64,000 bases of DNA from Cerrena zonata (lineage: Eukaryota > Basidiomycota > Agaricomycetes > Polyporales > Cerrenaceae). The DNA lies in NCBI GenBank assembly GCA_038087015.1, contig JASBNA010000044.1, positions 1 to 64,000 on the forward strand, given 5' to 3'. A program made the position numbers and the translations under genes. The notes under the pieces are model-generated. The model searched no databases and was not told the DNA's origin. It worked only from the letters and a program-made list of their open reading frames with translations. The number at the start of each line of letters is the position of its first letter. The stretch's first letter is position 1. Positions 13,899-23,705 of this stretch are shown piece after piece.

Positions 13899-14384
13899 TT
13901 ATTTCTTATCCTTATCATTATCAGTAGCATTTCCCATGGTCTTACTAGTGAAACCGTCTAAAAAGAAGTCTCTACCAAAGATCTTATATAAAATACTATT
14001 CTTTTCTGTAGACCATTTTTCAGCTTCATCAAATTTACGAACATCCCCATTTTCTAGGATTTCTCCCTCTTGAACTTTCCTTGTAGACTTACCTTCTAAC
14101 CTTCTATAAAGAACAGTCGACAGCACCAAGAAAATGGGAAGCCCCAATAGTATCATATATATCCCATAGTACCTTGACTTAACTTCTTTTGGTGCCAATT
14201 TCCAATTTGGTTTCCCAGTTTCAACCAATTCTTTCACAAACTGAGATTCTCTGGCTTTCACTGCTTTAGGCTTTGGCGGTGGCTTTGGAACGTACTCCAG
14301 ACGAGACTGTTTCAATCCTTCTCTATGGAAAGAAGAGTTGGCAAACTTGTCAGTCTTCTTCTCGGTCTTCTTGTCGGCCGACAT
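13899..14384 (-). CDS. Small single-pass membrane protein, unknown function
   Basis: Predicted 161 aa. A charged, lysine-rich N-terminus with a PKPPPKPKAVKA proline stretch is followed by one clear transmembrane segment (GIYMILLGLPIFLVLSTVLY, about residues 74-93) and a charged C-terminal tail of about 65 aa. I do not recognise a domain. The basic N-terminus, single membrane span and size resemble small mitochondrial inner-membrane proteins, but this is only an impression. It converges on KAR9 (about 100 bp between ends) and is divergent from AGM1, with about 180 bp between the two start codons. The start region contains the 12-bp palindrome TGTCGGCCGACA overlapping the ATG. Confidence 0.7.
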   Translation of the reverse strand: MSADKKTEKKTDKFANSSFHREGLKQSRLEYVPKPPPKPKAVKARESQFVKELVETGKPNWKLAPKEVKSRYYGIYMILLGLPIFLVLSTVLYRRLEGKSTRKVQEGEILENGDVRKFDEAEKWSTEKNSILYKIFGRDFFLDGFTSKTMGNATDNDKDKK

Positions 14385-14565
14385 GGTTATTGTAAAGGTC
14401 TAAGGAAGGGTATTAAATTAAATTTAGATCAATTTTTTCTTTCACTGAATTTTTGTTTACTTTTCGCAAACAGCTTCGTGGTATATAAAAACCAACTGAT
14501 CTGGCTTTAAAATTGAAACGAATACTTTTAATTGATCGGAATCTATATTGAAAACGAAATAGGAT

Positions 14566-16182
14566 ATGTCAGAACTTGAAGCATTGTTGACCAAAGGATT
14601 GCAAGGCCACAGCAAGCCAGAAGGAGTGAAGTTTACTTATGGTACTGCTGGCTTTAGAATGAATGCTTCCAAGTTGGATTATGTCAATTATACGGTAGGG
14701 ATTTTATCAGCATTACGTTCCAAGTTTTTGAGAGGAAAGACTGTTGGGGTTATGATTACTGCCTCGCACAATCCACCGGAAGATAATGGGGTGAAGGTGG
14801 TTGATCCTTTAGGAAGTATGTTGGAAGCCTCGTGGGAAGTTCATGCTACCAAGTTAGCCAACTCGAGCCACGAAGAAATCAAACTGAATATCGAACAGCT
14901 CGTCCAAGAGCTTGGTATTGACTTGAATGAGAAGGCCAGTGTTATTGTTGCTAGGGATTCAAGAGAATCCAGTCCAGCGTTATCCCAAGCTACTATTGAT
15001 GGTATTCAGTCGATTCCAAATGTTTCATTCAAAGATTATGGATTGAATACAACTCCTCAATTGCATTACTTAACAAGGACTTCGAACGACTCTGCTTTCG
15101 GAGAGCTCTCTGAAGATGGTTATTACAACAAATTGGCTGAAGCTTTCAAAAATATTTATAAATTATCACTGAACGAAGAAAAAATTGATATCACTATTGA
15201 TTCAGCTAATGGGGTGGGTGCACCAAAGGTTAAGGATCTTTTAAGCAAGTATTTGACTGAGGAGATCTCTTTCCATTTGGTAAACAATGATTATGATCAA
15301 CCAAACTTATTAAATTTCGATTGTGGTGCTGATTTTGTTAAGGTCAATCAAAGATTACCAAAGAATGTTGAGACTCCGGTACCAAATAAGTTATATGCAT
15401 CATTTGATGGTGATGCCGATAGATTGATCCACTATTATCAAAACCCCAATGGCGAATTCAGATTATTAGACGGGGATAAGATTGCTACTTTGATTGCATT
15501 ATTCTTACAACAATTGTTAAAAGATGTCGATACTTCTAAACTCAACTTGGATATTGCTGTTATTCAAACTGCCTATGCCAATGGATCATCAACCAAGTAC
15601 GTTGAAGATGTTCTTAAAATCCCAGTACGCTGTACTCCTACCGGGGTTAAACACTTACATCACGAGGCTGAAAAATATGACGTTGGTATTTATTTCGAAG
15701 CCAATGGTCATGGTACAGTTATTTTTGCTCCAAGTGCAGAAGAAAAGATCTTCAAGTATCAATCTAATGATGATATAGAATCCAAGGCCATTCAGGTTTT
15801 GCAACAGTTTACTAAATTGATTAACCAAACCGTTGGTGATGCCATTTCTGATTTATTGACCGTGTTAATAATTGTTCATTATTTGAAATTGTCTCCTGAA
15901 GATTGGGATAAAGCCTACACCGACTTACCTAACCGTTTAGCTAAAGTGATTGTCAAGGATAGAACCGTTTTCAAGACCACTAACGCCGAAAGAACCTTGG
16001 TTGAACCAATTGGTTTACAAGATAAGATCGATGAACTCGTTGCTCAATATCCAAGCGGTAGATCTTTCGTTAGAGCCTCTGGTACCGAAGACGCAGTTAG
16101 GGTCTACGCCGAAGCCGACATCAAACAAAATACTGAAAAGTTATCCCAAGAAGTTTGTGAATTAGTCAAACAATTCAATTAG
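14566..16182 (+). CDS. PCM1: Phosphoacetylglucosamine mutase
   Basis: Predicted 538 aa (S. cerevisiae Pcm1/Agm1 557). The phosphoserine active-site loop ITASHNPPEDNG has Ser67; the metal-binding DGDAD loop is at residues 281-285; and the phosphate-binding loop RASGTED is around residues 503-509. The enzyme converts GlcNAc-6-phosphate to GlcNAc-1-phosphate for UDP-GlcNAc, the precursor of chitin, N-glycans and GPI anchors. Also known as AGM1. The frame is intact with a clear ATG. It converges on LCL3, with about 50 bp between stop codons. Confidence 0.96.
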   Translation: MSELEALLTKGLQGHSKPEGVKFTYGTAGFRMNASKLDYVNYTVGILSALRSKFLRGKTVGVMITASHNPPEDNGVKVVDPLGSMLEASWEVHATKLANSSHEEIKLNIEQLVQELGIDLNEKASVIVARDSRESSPALSQATIDGIQSIPNVSFKDYGLNTTPQLHYLTRTSNDSAFGELSEDGYYNKLAEAFKNIYKLSLNEEKIDITIDSANGVGAPKVKDLLSKYLTEEISFHLVNNDYDQPNLLNFDCGADFVKVNQRLPKNVETPVPNKLYASFDGDADRLIHYYQNPNGEFRLLDGDKIATLIALFLQQLLKDVDTSKLNLDIAVIQTAYANGSSTKYVEDVLKIPVRCTPTGVKHLHHEAEKYDVGIYFEANGHGTVIFAPSAEEKIFKYQSNDDIESKAIQVLQQFTKLINQTVGDAISDLLTVLIIVHYLKLSPEDWDKAYTDLPNRLAKVIVKDRTVFKTTNAERTLVEPIGLQDKIDELVAQYPSGRSFVRASGTEDAVRVYAEADIKQNTEKLSQEVCELVKQFN

Positions 16183-16232
16183 ATATATATGTATGTAAAT
16201 GCTAATATTGATATACAAAGATAAACCATAAG

Positions 16233-16940
16233 TCAATCGTTACGATAATGTATTTTCTTGAATTCGCTTGGGGTAGTTAGATTCTTACCCAATGACCAAA
16301 CCCCCCGGCGGAATCTTTTGGCCCTAGCCTCTAAACTTCGGTACCAGGACTCCTGTTCGCCAAACTCAGCACCTACTTTCCCTTCATACACCACACCTAG
16401 ACCCGTTTTCAACATCTCTGCACTCACGTCTTTCTTACCGGTCCATTTCCATACCTGAGCCCGAGCAACAACCCGCTTGTACTGATCAATCAGATACGGA
16501 GTAACCACCACGTACCGACCGAAAACATAGTCCTGGAGCCACCCCAACGCCTCTTCGGAAAAAGGTTGCGCCGGCTTCCCCCAATGGGCCCTTTCAGGAG
16601 CATCAACACCACAAAGTCGTATCATCAAAGTCTCATCTTTCAACTCGTTTCTCTTGGTTGGGACTTGTCTCAACCAGCCCCATCCCATGAAAACCCCTCC
16701 AGGGGTATGGTAGAACCTAAAGTTATCACCATCGCCTACCCGAGTCACTTTCCCGTATAATTGTCGATTCCCTTCGAGAATATCCGGTGTCAAGTCCAAA
16801 TAGTTACGAATCCGACGCACATACCGTCTGTAGAATCGATACGAAATGAAAAGCGAGGTGGTCACTCCCGCCAGAAGTAGAAGCACCTTGGGATGTAGCA
16901 AACCAATCTCCTCAACCTTATCATGGGGAATTGGAGCCAT
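16233..16940 (-). CDS. LCL3: Probable membrane-anchored endonuclease Lcl3
   Basis: Predicted 235 aa. One N-terminal transmembrane segment (about residues 17-35, [18 protein letters not shown]) is followed by a staphylococcal-nuclease (TNase) domain with [25 protein letters not shown] and the VARAQVW region. S. cerevisiae Lcl3 (274 aa) is annotated as a mitochondrial/membrane nuclease-like protein. Local GC content looks higher than in neighbouring genes, with CCC/GGG-containing codons, which is a mild oddity. The ATG at 16940 is the only plausible start. It is divergent from the EAF-like gene, with about 190 bp between starts. Confidence 0.92.
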   Translation of the reverse strand: MAPIPHDKVEEIGLLHPKVLLLLAGVTTSLFISYRFYRRYVRRIRNYLDLTPDILEGNRQLYGKVTRVGDGDNFRFYHTPGGVFMGWGWLRQVPTKRNELKDETLMIRLCGVDAPERAHWGKPAQPFSEEALGWLQDYVFGRYVVVTPYLIDQYKRVVARAQVWKWTGKKDVSAEMLKTGLGVVYEGKVGAEFGEQESWYRSLEARAKRFRRGVWSLGKNLTTPSEFKKIHYRND

Positions 16941-17133
16941 CGTCTTTGGGGCCTAACAAGTAGTTGATCTGTTGATCTGTTGATAGCTTTTTTCACCAGT
17001 TAGTGATTTTCGGTTAAAGTGCAGGAAAAACCCACCCAACCATAGGAAAAAAAAGAGTTGGAAGGGAAGTCTAATTAAACCAACGCTTTTTTTATTGGAA
17101 GCTTAGTGGAACGTTGGAATAATTGCATCTAGT

Positions 17134-18411
17134 ATGTCTATAGCAGATGGAGAGTATGATATTGATCTCTCCCAGTTACTAGCGGACACCGGAAGTGAAT
17201 CTTCGGACAGCTCGTTTGCTATCCGGTATGGATTTATACCTGATTCTATGGATCAAGCCAAACCACTTCGATTATATCAGACAGAGAAGGAGTGTTTGTT
17301 GCAGGCGTTTTCCAATAACAACAGCAAGCCCATAATATTTGAAGGAGCACCGCAGAGACACCGAAAGACCAATAACCCAGCATTAGATTCGTATTATCTT
17401 TCCTTCAATTTGAATGATGAAGATGACCAGAAGAAAAGTCTGGTGCAACTTAGGCGGTTGAATAGCACTATTAGAGTTAGCAAATCCAGAAATCCCAGTA
17501 AGTGGGAGGATCAGATCACCCAATGGGATAAGCAAGAGCAGCTGGGAGAATTGCTGGCGTTATCAATTGATTCGCCTCGAGTGGAAGAATCGCCCAAGAA
17601 AATGAAGCCGAATCCGGTTCCAAAAGCTACAAAGGACCTGAAGAGCCAGAACGTCAGGTCAGTTGACGGGAGGGGTAAGCATATTGTGGAACCTGCAAAA
17701 GAATTGACTTTAGCATCTAAGAGACCTCCGACTGCTACGCCAGAAACGAAGAATGATATTATCAGTGAATCGGATTTTGAAGATTTGGGGTTGGACGAGA
17801 ACAATAACACTGATTTCCCAATAATTGACTTAAGTGATGCTGATGAAAAGAAATCAGAACCAAAACCACAGTCGAAACCAAAGTTGCAGCTGCAACAATC
17901 CAAGCCTAGAGGTCCTGGTAGACCCAGAGGTAAGAAGAAAGATGAACCCCCTAAAAAAGAACTCAAGCCAAAGAAAAAAGAACTGGTTTCCGAAGACATT
18001 GATATGGATGATGACTTTAAAGATCTCGAAGATCAGCTACAAGAGGTGTTGGAAGAAGAAGAAGAATCAAATAAAGAATCATCGATTTCCCCAGATACTT
18101 CACCTGATATGGACAATGATGTATCCAAACAGCCCCAATCAACTCTCGAGAACAGAACTGGTAATGACTTCAAAAATGACAACGACAACGACGACGACGA
18201 TGATGATGATGACGACGATAGTGATGGTGAACGATATCGTTTTGCCGGAGGGCCCATAATCATAAACATGGGTGAAGATAATAATAAAAAAACTCCGGTA
18301 TACAACCGGCCCTTCGAGAACTCTTCGCTGAGAAAACCAATGAGTTTAAGAGATCTCTACGGTGCCGATAACGATGGCAAGGACGACATGAGTAGCAGTG
18401 AGGCGGAATGA
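17134..18411 (+). CDS. EAF-like RNA polymerase II elongation factor with AT-hook
   Basis: Predicted 425 aa. The first about 115 residues resemble the ELL-associated factor (EAF) N-terminal domain: IRYGFIPDSMD in the position of the family's YDFKPxSID, then a beta-rich stretch ending in LNSTIRVSKSR, comparable to the family's L.SSIQVKKTR. The rest is disordered: an AT-hook-like GPGRPRGKKK at about residue 264, Glu/Asp-rich segments, and a run of about nine Asp around residue 357. EAF proteins stimulate Pol II elongation with ELL. S. cerevisiae has no standard EAF, so this would be a lineage difference. The family assignment rests on motif similarity alone. Confidence 0.55.
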   Translation: MSIADGEYDIDLSQLLADTGSESSDSSFAIRYGFIPDSMDQAKPLRLYQTEKECLLQAFSNNNSKPIIFEGAPQRHRKTNNPALDSYYLSFNLNDEDDQKKSLVQLRRLNSTIRVSKSRNPSKWEDQITQWDKQEQLGELLALSIDSPRVEESPKKMKPNPVPKATKDLKSQNVRSVDGRGKHIVEPAKELTLASKRPPTATPETKNDIISESDFEDLGLDENNNTDFPIIDLSDADEKKSEPKPQSKPKLQLQQSKPRGPGRPRGKKKDEPPKKELKPKKKELVSEDIDMDDDFKDLEDQLQEVLEEEEESNKESSISPDTSPDMDNDVSKQPQSTLENRTGNDFKNDNDNDDDDDDDDDDSDGERYRFAGGPIIINMGEDNNKKTPVYNRPFENSSLRKPMSLRDLYGADNDGKDDMSSSEAE

Positions 18412-18548
18412 TTTGGCACAAAAAATAGTAAGAATCCCACAGAACATAGCATTTTCATTTTTTTATAGTAAACTTCTTTTAATAACAGCATTTTCAACAT
18501 CTCTGAGTATCTTGTAGTCATAAATATACGGTTGTAAAAACTGTGCTC

Positions 18549-20552
18549 ATGGTACAAAAGATCTACAAACTGACAAAAAAAAAATTAGAAAAAAAATCAA
18601 ATCATGAAGAACTAGCTTGGTTAACTGACATGGGCTCAAAAAATGAAGAAAAGTCACATTCTGACTCAGGTGACTCGAGTGATTCTGACTCAGAAGATGT
18701 CTTTGGACCGTCATTGATTGTTCCAGACCAGAAGAAACCGCAGAATCAAGATGCAAAGCCAGTGAAAAAGAAGAGAAGAACAATCAAATCAGTTATCCCA
18801 GAGTCGATGCTTGCGTCAAATCTTCCATTGAACGAATCCTACAGGTATTCATATGAACAAGAATCAAATATTAGCACATTGACCAAGACCCAGGATGATG
18901 AACTCATAATTGTGGGGTTGAAAAATGGTACGGTTAAATTTTTCAAAAAACAAATTGCTTCAAGTACTATCCCTGATGAAGAGGGCACAGAGATTGATGG
19001 TCAATTAGAATTGCTTAAACAGTTTTCGGCTCATCCAGAAAAATCAATTGTTCAACTCATAGTTAACCATGATGATTCTTATCTAGCCAGTATTGCTCAA
19101 GATGATGATAACATTAAAATATTTGATCTTCGAAGCTTGGATATGATTCAAGCCATTAAGCTTGAATTTGTCCCCAATGATACAATAAAGCAACCATGTT
19201 GCTGGTTCAAGAACACTGGTGGGACTGCATGTCTTGCCATTAGCGAGAAAGGCTCTAGAAACATTCATTTTATTGATCCCGAAAATGATAATACCGTAAG
19301 ATTTATTGAAGTTCATAGATTCCCGATAACTTCTCTTGTATTCAATTTCAAATACAACTTTTTCATTTCGTCGGATATAAAAGGAATCGTTGAGTTTTGG
19401 AATGATCAAGGAGAATTACCAGCTTCGGTGTCTTTTAAACTCAAATCAGAAACTAATTTATTCGAAATAGCAAAAAATAAAGCAAAAGTATCCAATATGA
19501 TCATATCCCCCGATAGCAATCTCTTGGTCACTGCTTCTCAACCCGATAATGTTTTACGAATATTCAATTGCCAATCAGGAAAGCTATTAACAAAAATCGA
19601 TCAATCATTAGCTATTCATGAGAAAGAAGATCTAAATCCTAAGCTTCTTAGTTTCGAAAGGAAAATGATTTCTGAGGACTTAAATACTTTATTTAATCAT
19701 CATAACATGGTTTTCGACGATACCGGTAAAGTTCTTATCTTCCCTTCAATAATTGGAATCAAGATTTTAAACTTACAAACCATGAAAATAATCAAAGTTT
19801 TGGGACAAGAAGACCAAATTGACCAAGTTATTAGATTTAACAACATTGGGCTTCTCAATAAATCAGCAATGCATCAATTGACCAGCTCGATGCTTGCATC
19901 TAACAATTCCCTCATTGATTCAAAACTAACCAAAAACCCTATATTAGTGTGCTCTGCAATTAACTCTAATAAACTATATGTTTTCAATAATAAATCCCAA
20001 ACCGATGATAAAAGAGATTTTACGTTGACTAACTCGCTCGGAAATGTTTCTAGATCCAAATATCAGTCTAAGTCCAAGACAATAACTAATGCAATACTAC
20101 ATACTAGTTTGGGTGATATAAAAATTAAACTTTTTCCCAGTCTTGTACCACGAACCGTCGAGAATTTTGTGAAACTATGTCAGAAACAGTACTATAATAA
20201 CGTTATCTTTCATCGTGTCATTAAAGATTTCATGATTCAAACCGGGGATCCGCTAGGTGACGGCACAGGAGGTCAATCAATATGGGGAACTAACTTCAAG
20301 GATGAATTCAATCCAATGCTCAAACATTCTAAACCATTCATGGTAAGTATGGCCAATTCAGGTCCGGATTCTAATGCATCCCAATTTTTCATCACTACTC
20401 AACCTGCCCCCTGGTTAGATAATAAACACTCCGTCTTTGGGGAAGTAGTCGATGGCAGCGATACGGTAAAAGCTATCGAGTCCAAGGAAACTGACAAAAC
20501 TGATCGTCCAATTAACCAAATCCTCTTACTATCGACATCTTTGGAATCTTGA
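18549..20552 (+). CDS. PPWD1-type WD40-cyclophilin
   Basis: Predicted 667 aa. The order is a charged Ser/Asp-rich N-terminus, a basic KKKRR patch (about residue 75), WD40 repeats (about 95-480), then a C-terminal cyclophilin peptidyl-prolyl isomerase domain (about 510-667) with HRVIKDFMIQTGDP, GGQSIWG, SMANSGP, SQFFIT and WLDNKHSVFG. The active-site Arg (HR), the QTGDP segment and the WLD/H residues are all present, so catalysis looks intact. This is the PPWD1 architecture, found with spliceosomes in animals and fission yeast and absent from S. cerevisiae. ATG 18549 is the first in frame; ATG 18630 (MGSKNEEK) is an alternative that removes 27 unconserved residues. Confidence 0.88.
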   Translation: MVQKIYKLTKKKLEKKSNHEELAWLTDMGSKNEEKSHSDSGDSSDSDSEDVFGPSLIVPDQKKPQNQDAKPVKKKRRTIKSVIPESMLASNLPLNESYRYSYEQESNISTLTKTQDDELIIVGLKNGTVKFFKKQIASSTIPDEEGTEIDGQLELLKQFSAHPEKSIVQLIVNHDDSYLASIAQDDDNIKIFDLRSLDMIQAIKLEFVPNDTIKQPCCWFKNTGGTACLAISEKGSRNIHFIDPENDNTVRFIEVHRFPITSLVFNFKYNFFISSDIKGIVEFWNDQGELPASVSFKLKSETNLFEIAKNKAKVSNMIISPDSNLLVTASQPDNVLRIFNCQSGKLLTKIDQSLAIHEKEDLNPKLLSFERKMISEDLNTLFNHHNMVFDDTGKVLIFPSIIGIKILNLQTMKIIKVLGQEDQIDQVIRFNNIGLLNKSAMHQLTSSMLASNNSLIDSKLTKNPILVCSAINSNKLYVFNNKSQTDDKRDFTLTNSLGNVSRSKYQSKSKTITNAILHTSLGDIKIKLFPSLVPRTVENFVKLCQKQYYNNVIFHRVIKDFMIQTGDPLGDGTGGQSIWGTNFKDEFNPMLKHSKPFMVSMANSGPDSNASQFFITTQPAPWLDNKHSVFGEVVDGSDTVKAIESKETDKTDRPINQILLLSTSLES

Positions 20553-21226
20553 GAAAGGTACCAGGGATCTTAACAATAGATTAGGGTAAGTGAAAATTTC
20601 GCAGTAATTATTTTTTTTTTTTGATCTTTTAGCCTTTTTTCTAAAATGAAGATATCGATCTGTTAAAGATGGAGTATATTTGATTAAATAATTGTAGTGA
20701 CGACAAATTGCAGGAAAGATTTTAGGGTCAGATCGTTTTATTAAATTGAGTTTGTTTATATTGCCAATTGCAATCGGGTAGCTGTGGTATTTACGGACAG
20801 TTTCCACGACCCCATCGAGGCGAAGATCACTATGATTTAGGGCAATGGAATTTTTTGGTTCGTTTTACAGCCAATCTTAATTGAAAAAACAACTTTGAAG
20901 GCATCAGAATGTTTAATTGATACATGCTGGCTTTTTCTGGCTTTGTTTTAGTATATGGAAGAGAAGAGAATAGTGATAAACGGGACATTTCAAGAACCGA
21001 TTTGATTACTTTGTGTTATGATGCAAAGAAGAGATGTCCCTAATACGACGAGTTTAGTAAAGAATTTGATCCACTCTTTATCCGACGTGTTTCTATTCAT
21101 GTAACCATTTAAGATGAGCTCTATTTGAAGCTTTTTTAGAAGACGTTTTCTCTGTTTTTCTTTGCCTTTCCAATTAATAATTTTTTTTTCAAAGCCTGGT
21201 TGACCACTGAAAGATATATATCAAGA
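20553..21226. other. Intergenic region upstream of the Gag-like gene
   Basis: About 670 bp with short T tracts (20610-20621, 21180-21189) and no supported ORF. No obvious long terminal repeat: I see no long direct repeat of this stretch on the other side of the Gag-like gene, where only 62 bp separate it from the next gene. Confidence 0.5.
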
Positions 21227-22377
21227 ATGAGTCGTTCAGCATCACTGATGGGAGGAAGAAGTACTCCTTCGTTTACCCCTCCAAATATGTCACATAGTAA
21301 TGTTAGGTTTTCCGATTTAGTGAATGCCAAAATTTCAGCATATATAAGAAGTTCAGATCCATTAATTGTGGCAGCTCATATAATTGATTTTGATATTGAA
21401 AAACATGCCCCATTTATCAACGATGAAGATCCTGATTTTGAATCGAATTGTCAAGCAGCGTATATTAATAACTTAGGTACTCCTAATGCATCATATTTCA
21501 TGCCAGAAAATTTTCCATCTGCGGCCCGAGTTACCAATATCAAGGGATATAAGGCATGGTTAAACAACTTGAGTTCATACAAGGGAACATTCATGATACC
21601 AGATGTATTATTGTATGATGTGCTTGTTAACGCTGCAGTTAAAGTTGAAGATGAAAAATTTAGCAGATTTATTGAGACTTGCAGTAATTCACAAATAATG
21701 CAAAATAGGCCAATACTTTGGAAGAGGATATACTTTCGAGTTAATCAGTTACTTCCAAGGGATAAAGGAATCCACTCATTCATTAACCGAATTTATAAAA
21801 TATTCAATTCCGAATTTTATTATTCTGAAAGTGAATTAATTCAAGAAGTCATGGTAGCAGTTGAGACCTGGCCTGGAGAAATTACTGCTAGGGAATATTC
21901 TATAATAGTTCATTATTTTTGGAAGTACTGTCAAACACATATGGAATCATTATGTAATAGAAACCAAGAGTATAACTGTATCAAGTTTATCAAAACCAAA
22001 CCAGAAAGAGCATTTTTAGTTGGCAGTGTTGCAAATTCGAAATTTTATGCTGATTTTGAATGGGGGCAATTTATCGAAGATATGTATAATGAATGTCTGG
22101 TTGTCAGAGATTTTGCACCTACTATTCAAACAAGGAAGAAGAAGAAGAAATAAACCCTGATACTACTAGTGATAATATTATTAAGACACCATCATGTGGA
22201 TTTTGTGGAGAGATCAATCATAAAGTGAAATCTTGTGAAAAAGTATTACAAAATATTCAATTAGGTAACCTAGTAAAAGAACAAAGTAGATATTTCTTAT
22301 CTGATGGTACAAGAGTTGTCTTCAATCCAATCTTACCACCAGCTTTGATCAGGTATCAAGACCGGTTAATTGGTTAA
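21227..22377 (+). CDS. Gag-like protein with CCHC zinc knuckle, no adjacent pol; one frame break
   Basis: The first frame (21227-22153) encodes about 308 aa, mostly helical, with a Ser/Thr-rich N-terminus and a capsid-like helical core (about residues 100-280). The overlapping second frame (open to 22377) adds an acidic stretch and a retroviral-type zinc knuckle CGFCGEINHKVKSC (CX2CX4HX4C), then about 50 aa. Reading through gives about 383 aa. The break lies in the AAG/GAA-rich stretch 22126-22153 and needs a -1 shift or one missing base. No protease, integrase or reverse transcriptase is present and no LTRs are seen; conserved neighbours abut on both sides. This suggests a retrotransposon-derived, possibly domesticated gene. 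A cellular CCHC RNA-binding protein is the alternative. Confidence 0.5.
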
Positions 22378-22439
22378 CTACATTTGCATTTAAAAAATCA
22401 TCTCTGTCATTAATTCATTTCAAATATACATTATATAAT

Positions 22440-23090
22440 CTAATTTGCATCATCTGATTCAACGTCTTCAATGTAACCCGATTGGTAATCGTCTTTGCCA
22501 TCTTTTGAATTCGTAGCAAGACCCTCGATAAAAGAATGGTCATTCTCATCTTCGAGAGATGCGAATTCGTCAGTCTTGGGCACGGTTATAACAAGAGAAT
22601 CACCTTGAACTTCAGAATGAATGTTATTATAATCAATTGGCTTATCAAACCCAACACTCTTTTGAGAGCTGCTGGAACTAAAGCTTCCACCTGATTTCAC
22701 CGTTTTATTCATATTAACTATAACTTGATTGAGACCCTTTTGATAGTCGACACTAAATTCTTTACCTTCGATTCCCCCGATATCCTTCATTTCCACAATA
22801 TAGCGATCTTTCAACTCGGTAGTCTTCAAGTCTCCGTCACCATCAAAATCCATCATATTCATATTCATATTCATCCCCATCCCCATATCACCAAACTGGT
22901 TGACCATATTGCCTCCGAAAAAATCCAAGTTCCCAAGATTTCCAAACTGTGAACTTGGGTGCATATCGTCGTTTGGGTTATCATGGATCAATGATCTTGG
23001 TTCCGAAGGATTTGCTTCGAAAAATGAATCATCAAACATGTCTTCTTGTTCGTTATACTTATCTGAATCGTACTGGTTAGCAGAAAACAT
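22440..23090 (-). CDS. Small heat-shock (alpha-crystallin-like) protein
   Basis: Predicted 216 aa. A Phe/Asp/Asn-rich N-terminus with a Met/Asn/Gly repeat (GMGMNMNMNMM, about residues 69-79) precedes an HSP20-like beta domain (about 90-175), including DRYIVEMKDIGGIEGKEFSV and DSLVITVPK, the latter like the terminal beta strands of alpha-crystallin domains. An acidic tail follows. It resembles small heat-shock proteins of CTG-clade yeasts such as C. albicans Hsp21, but the core is divergent. Such proteins are ATP-independent holdases in stress. It is divergent from the dioxygenase gene over 615 bp, in which I did not find a convincing heat-shock element. Confidence 0.6.
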   Translation of the reverse strand: MFSANQYDSDKYNEQEDMFDDSFFEANPSEPRSLIHDNPNDDMHPSSQFGNLGNLDFFGGNMVNQFGDMGMGMNMNMNMMDFDGDGDLKTTELKDRYIVEMKDIGGIEGKEFSVDYQKGLNQVIVNMNKTVKSGGSFSSSSSQKSVGFDKPIDYNNIHSEVQGDSLVITVPKTDEFASLEDENDHSFIEGLATNSKDGKDDYQSGYIEDVESDDAN

Positions 23091-23705
23091 TTTCCCTAAA
23101 ACTTTACTTGCAAAAGAATGTCTAAGCTACTTAAAACTGCCTTAAAGATACCCTCTAAAGATATATATATGGGCCAACTGGTATGATCTCGTGTATTGCA
23201 CAGCAATTGTTGCGAAATTTTTGGGTTACTTTATTGCAAGATCTGGTTCCCGATTAACTAAGCATTAAGTAAGCAACGGGGTATTGCTTTAGTCTGTCCA
23301 CTGTTGCCAGATCAGATATCATGACCAATTTGCCCATATTTGGAGAAGCTGCTCGCAAGAAGAAACTTTATGTCTGAAACCGTCAGATGGCTGTGATAAC
23401 GGTTTTGGAGACCCTACGGGGTTTGCGGAATATCTGCTTGCGATCCTGGTAACACCGAAGTTATTTCCTTCTACTGTTGCATCAGTTCCTGCCATTACTA
23501 AAATCACTGTCATTGAAGTAGCTGACTCATCCATATCCAAACATGACATTATCATTAGGCTTGAGTATGGCGAGAGGATGTATTTCTAAGCATTACTAAA
23601 AGAGCGAACAACAACGAAAAAAAAAAAAAATCGTATAATTTTGCAATTAAAGGCTACGACTATATCATGGATTAGCATTTAAAGCGAGAGTTCTCTTTTA
23701 TCTTT
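23091..23705. other. Divergent promoter region, 615 bp
   Basis: Lies between the small heat-shock-like gene (minus) and the dioxygenase gene (plus). Contains an A13 tract near 23618-23630. No supported ORF and no recognised regulatory site. Confidence 0.4.

Noticed and set aside
14373..14384. TGTCGGCCGACA palindrome as a fourth copy of the TGTCG-N4-CGACA site
   Set aside because: The gap is 2, not 4, and it lies in coding sequence at a start codon; probably coincidental.
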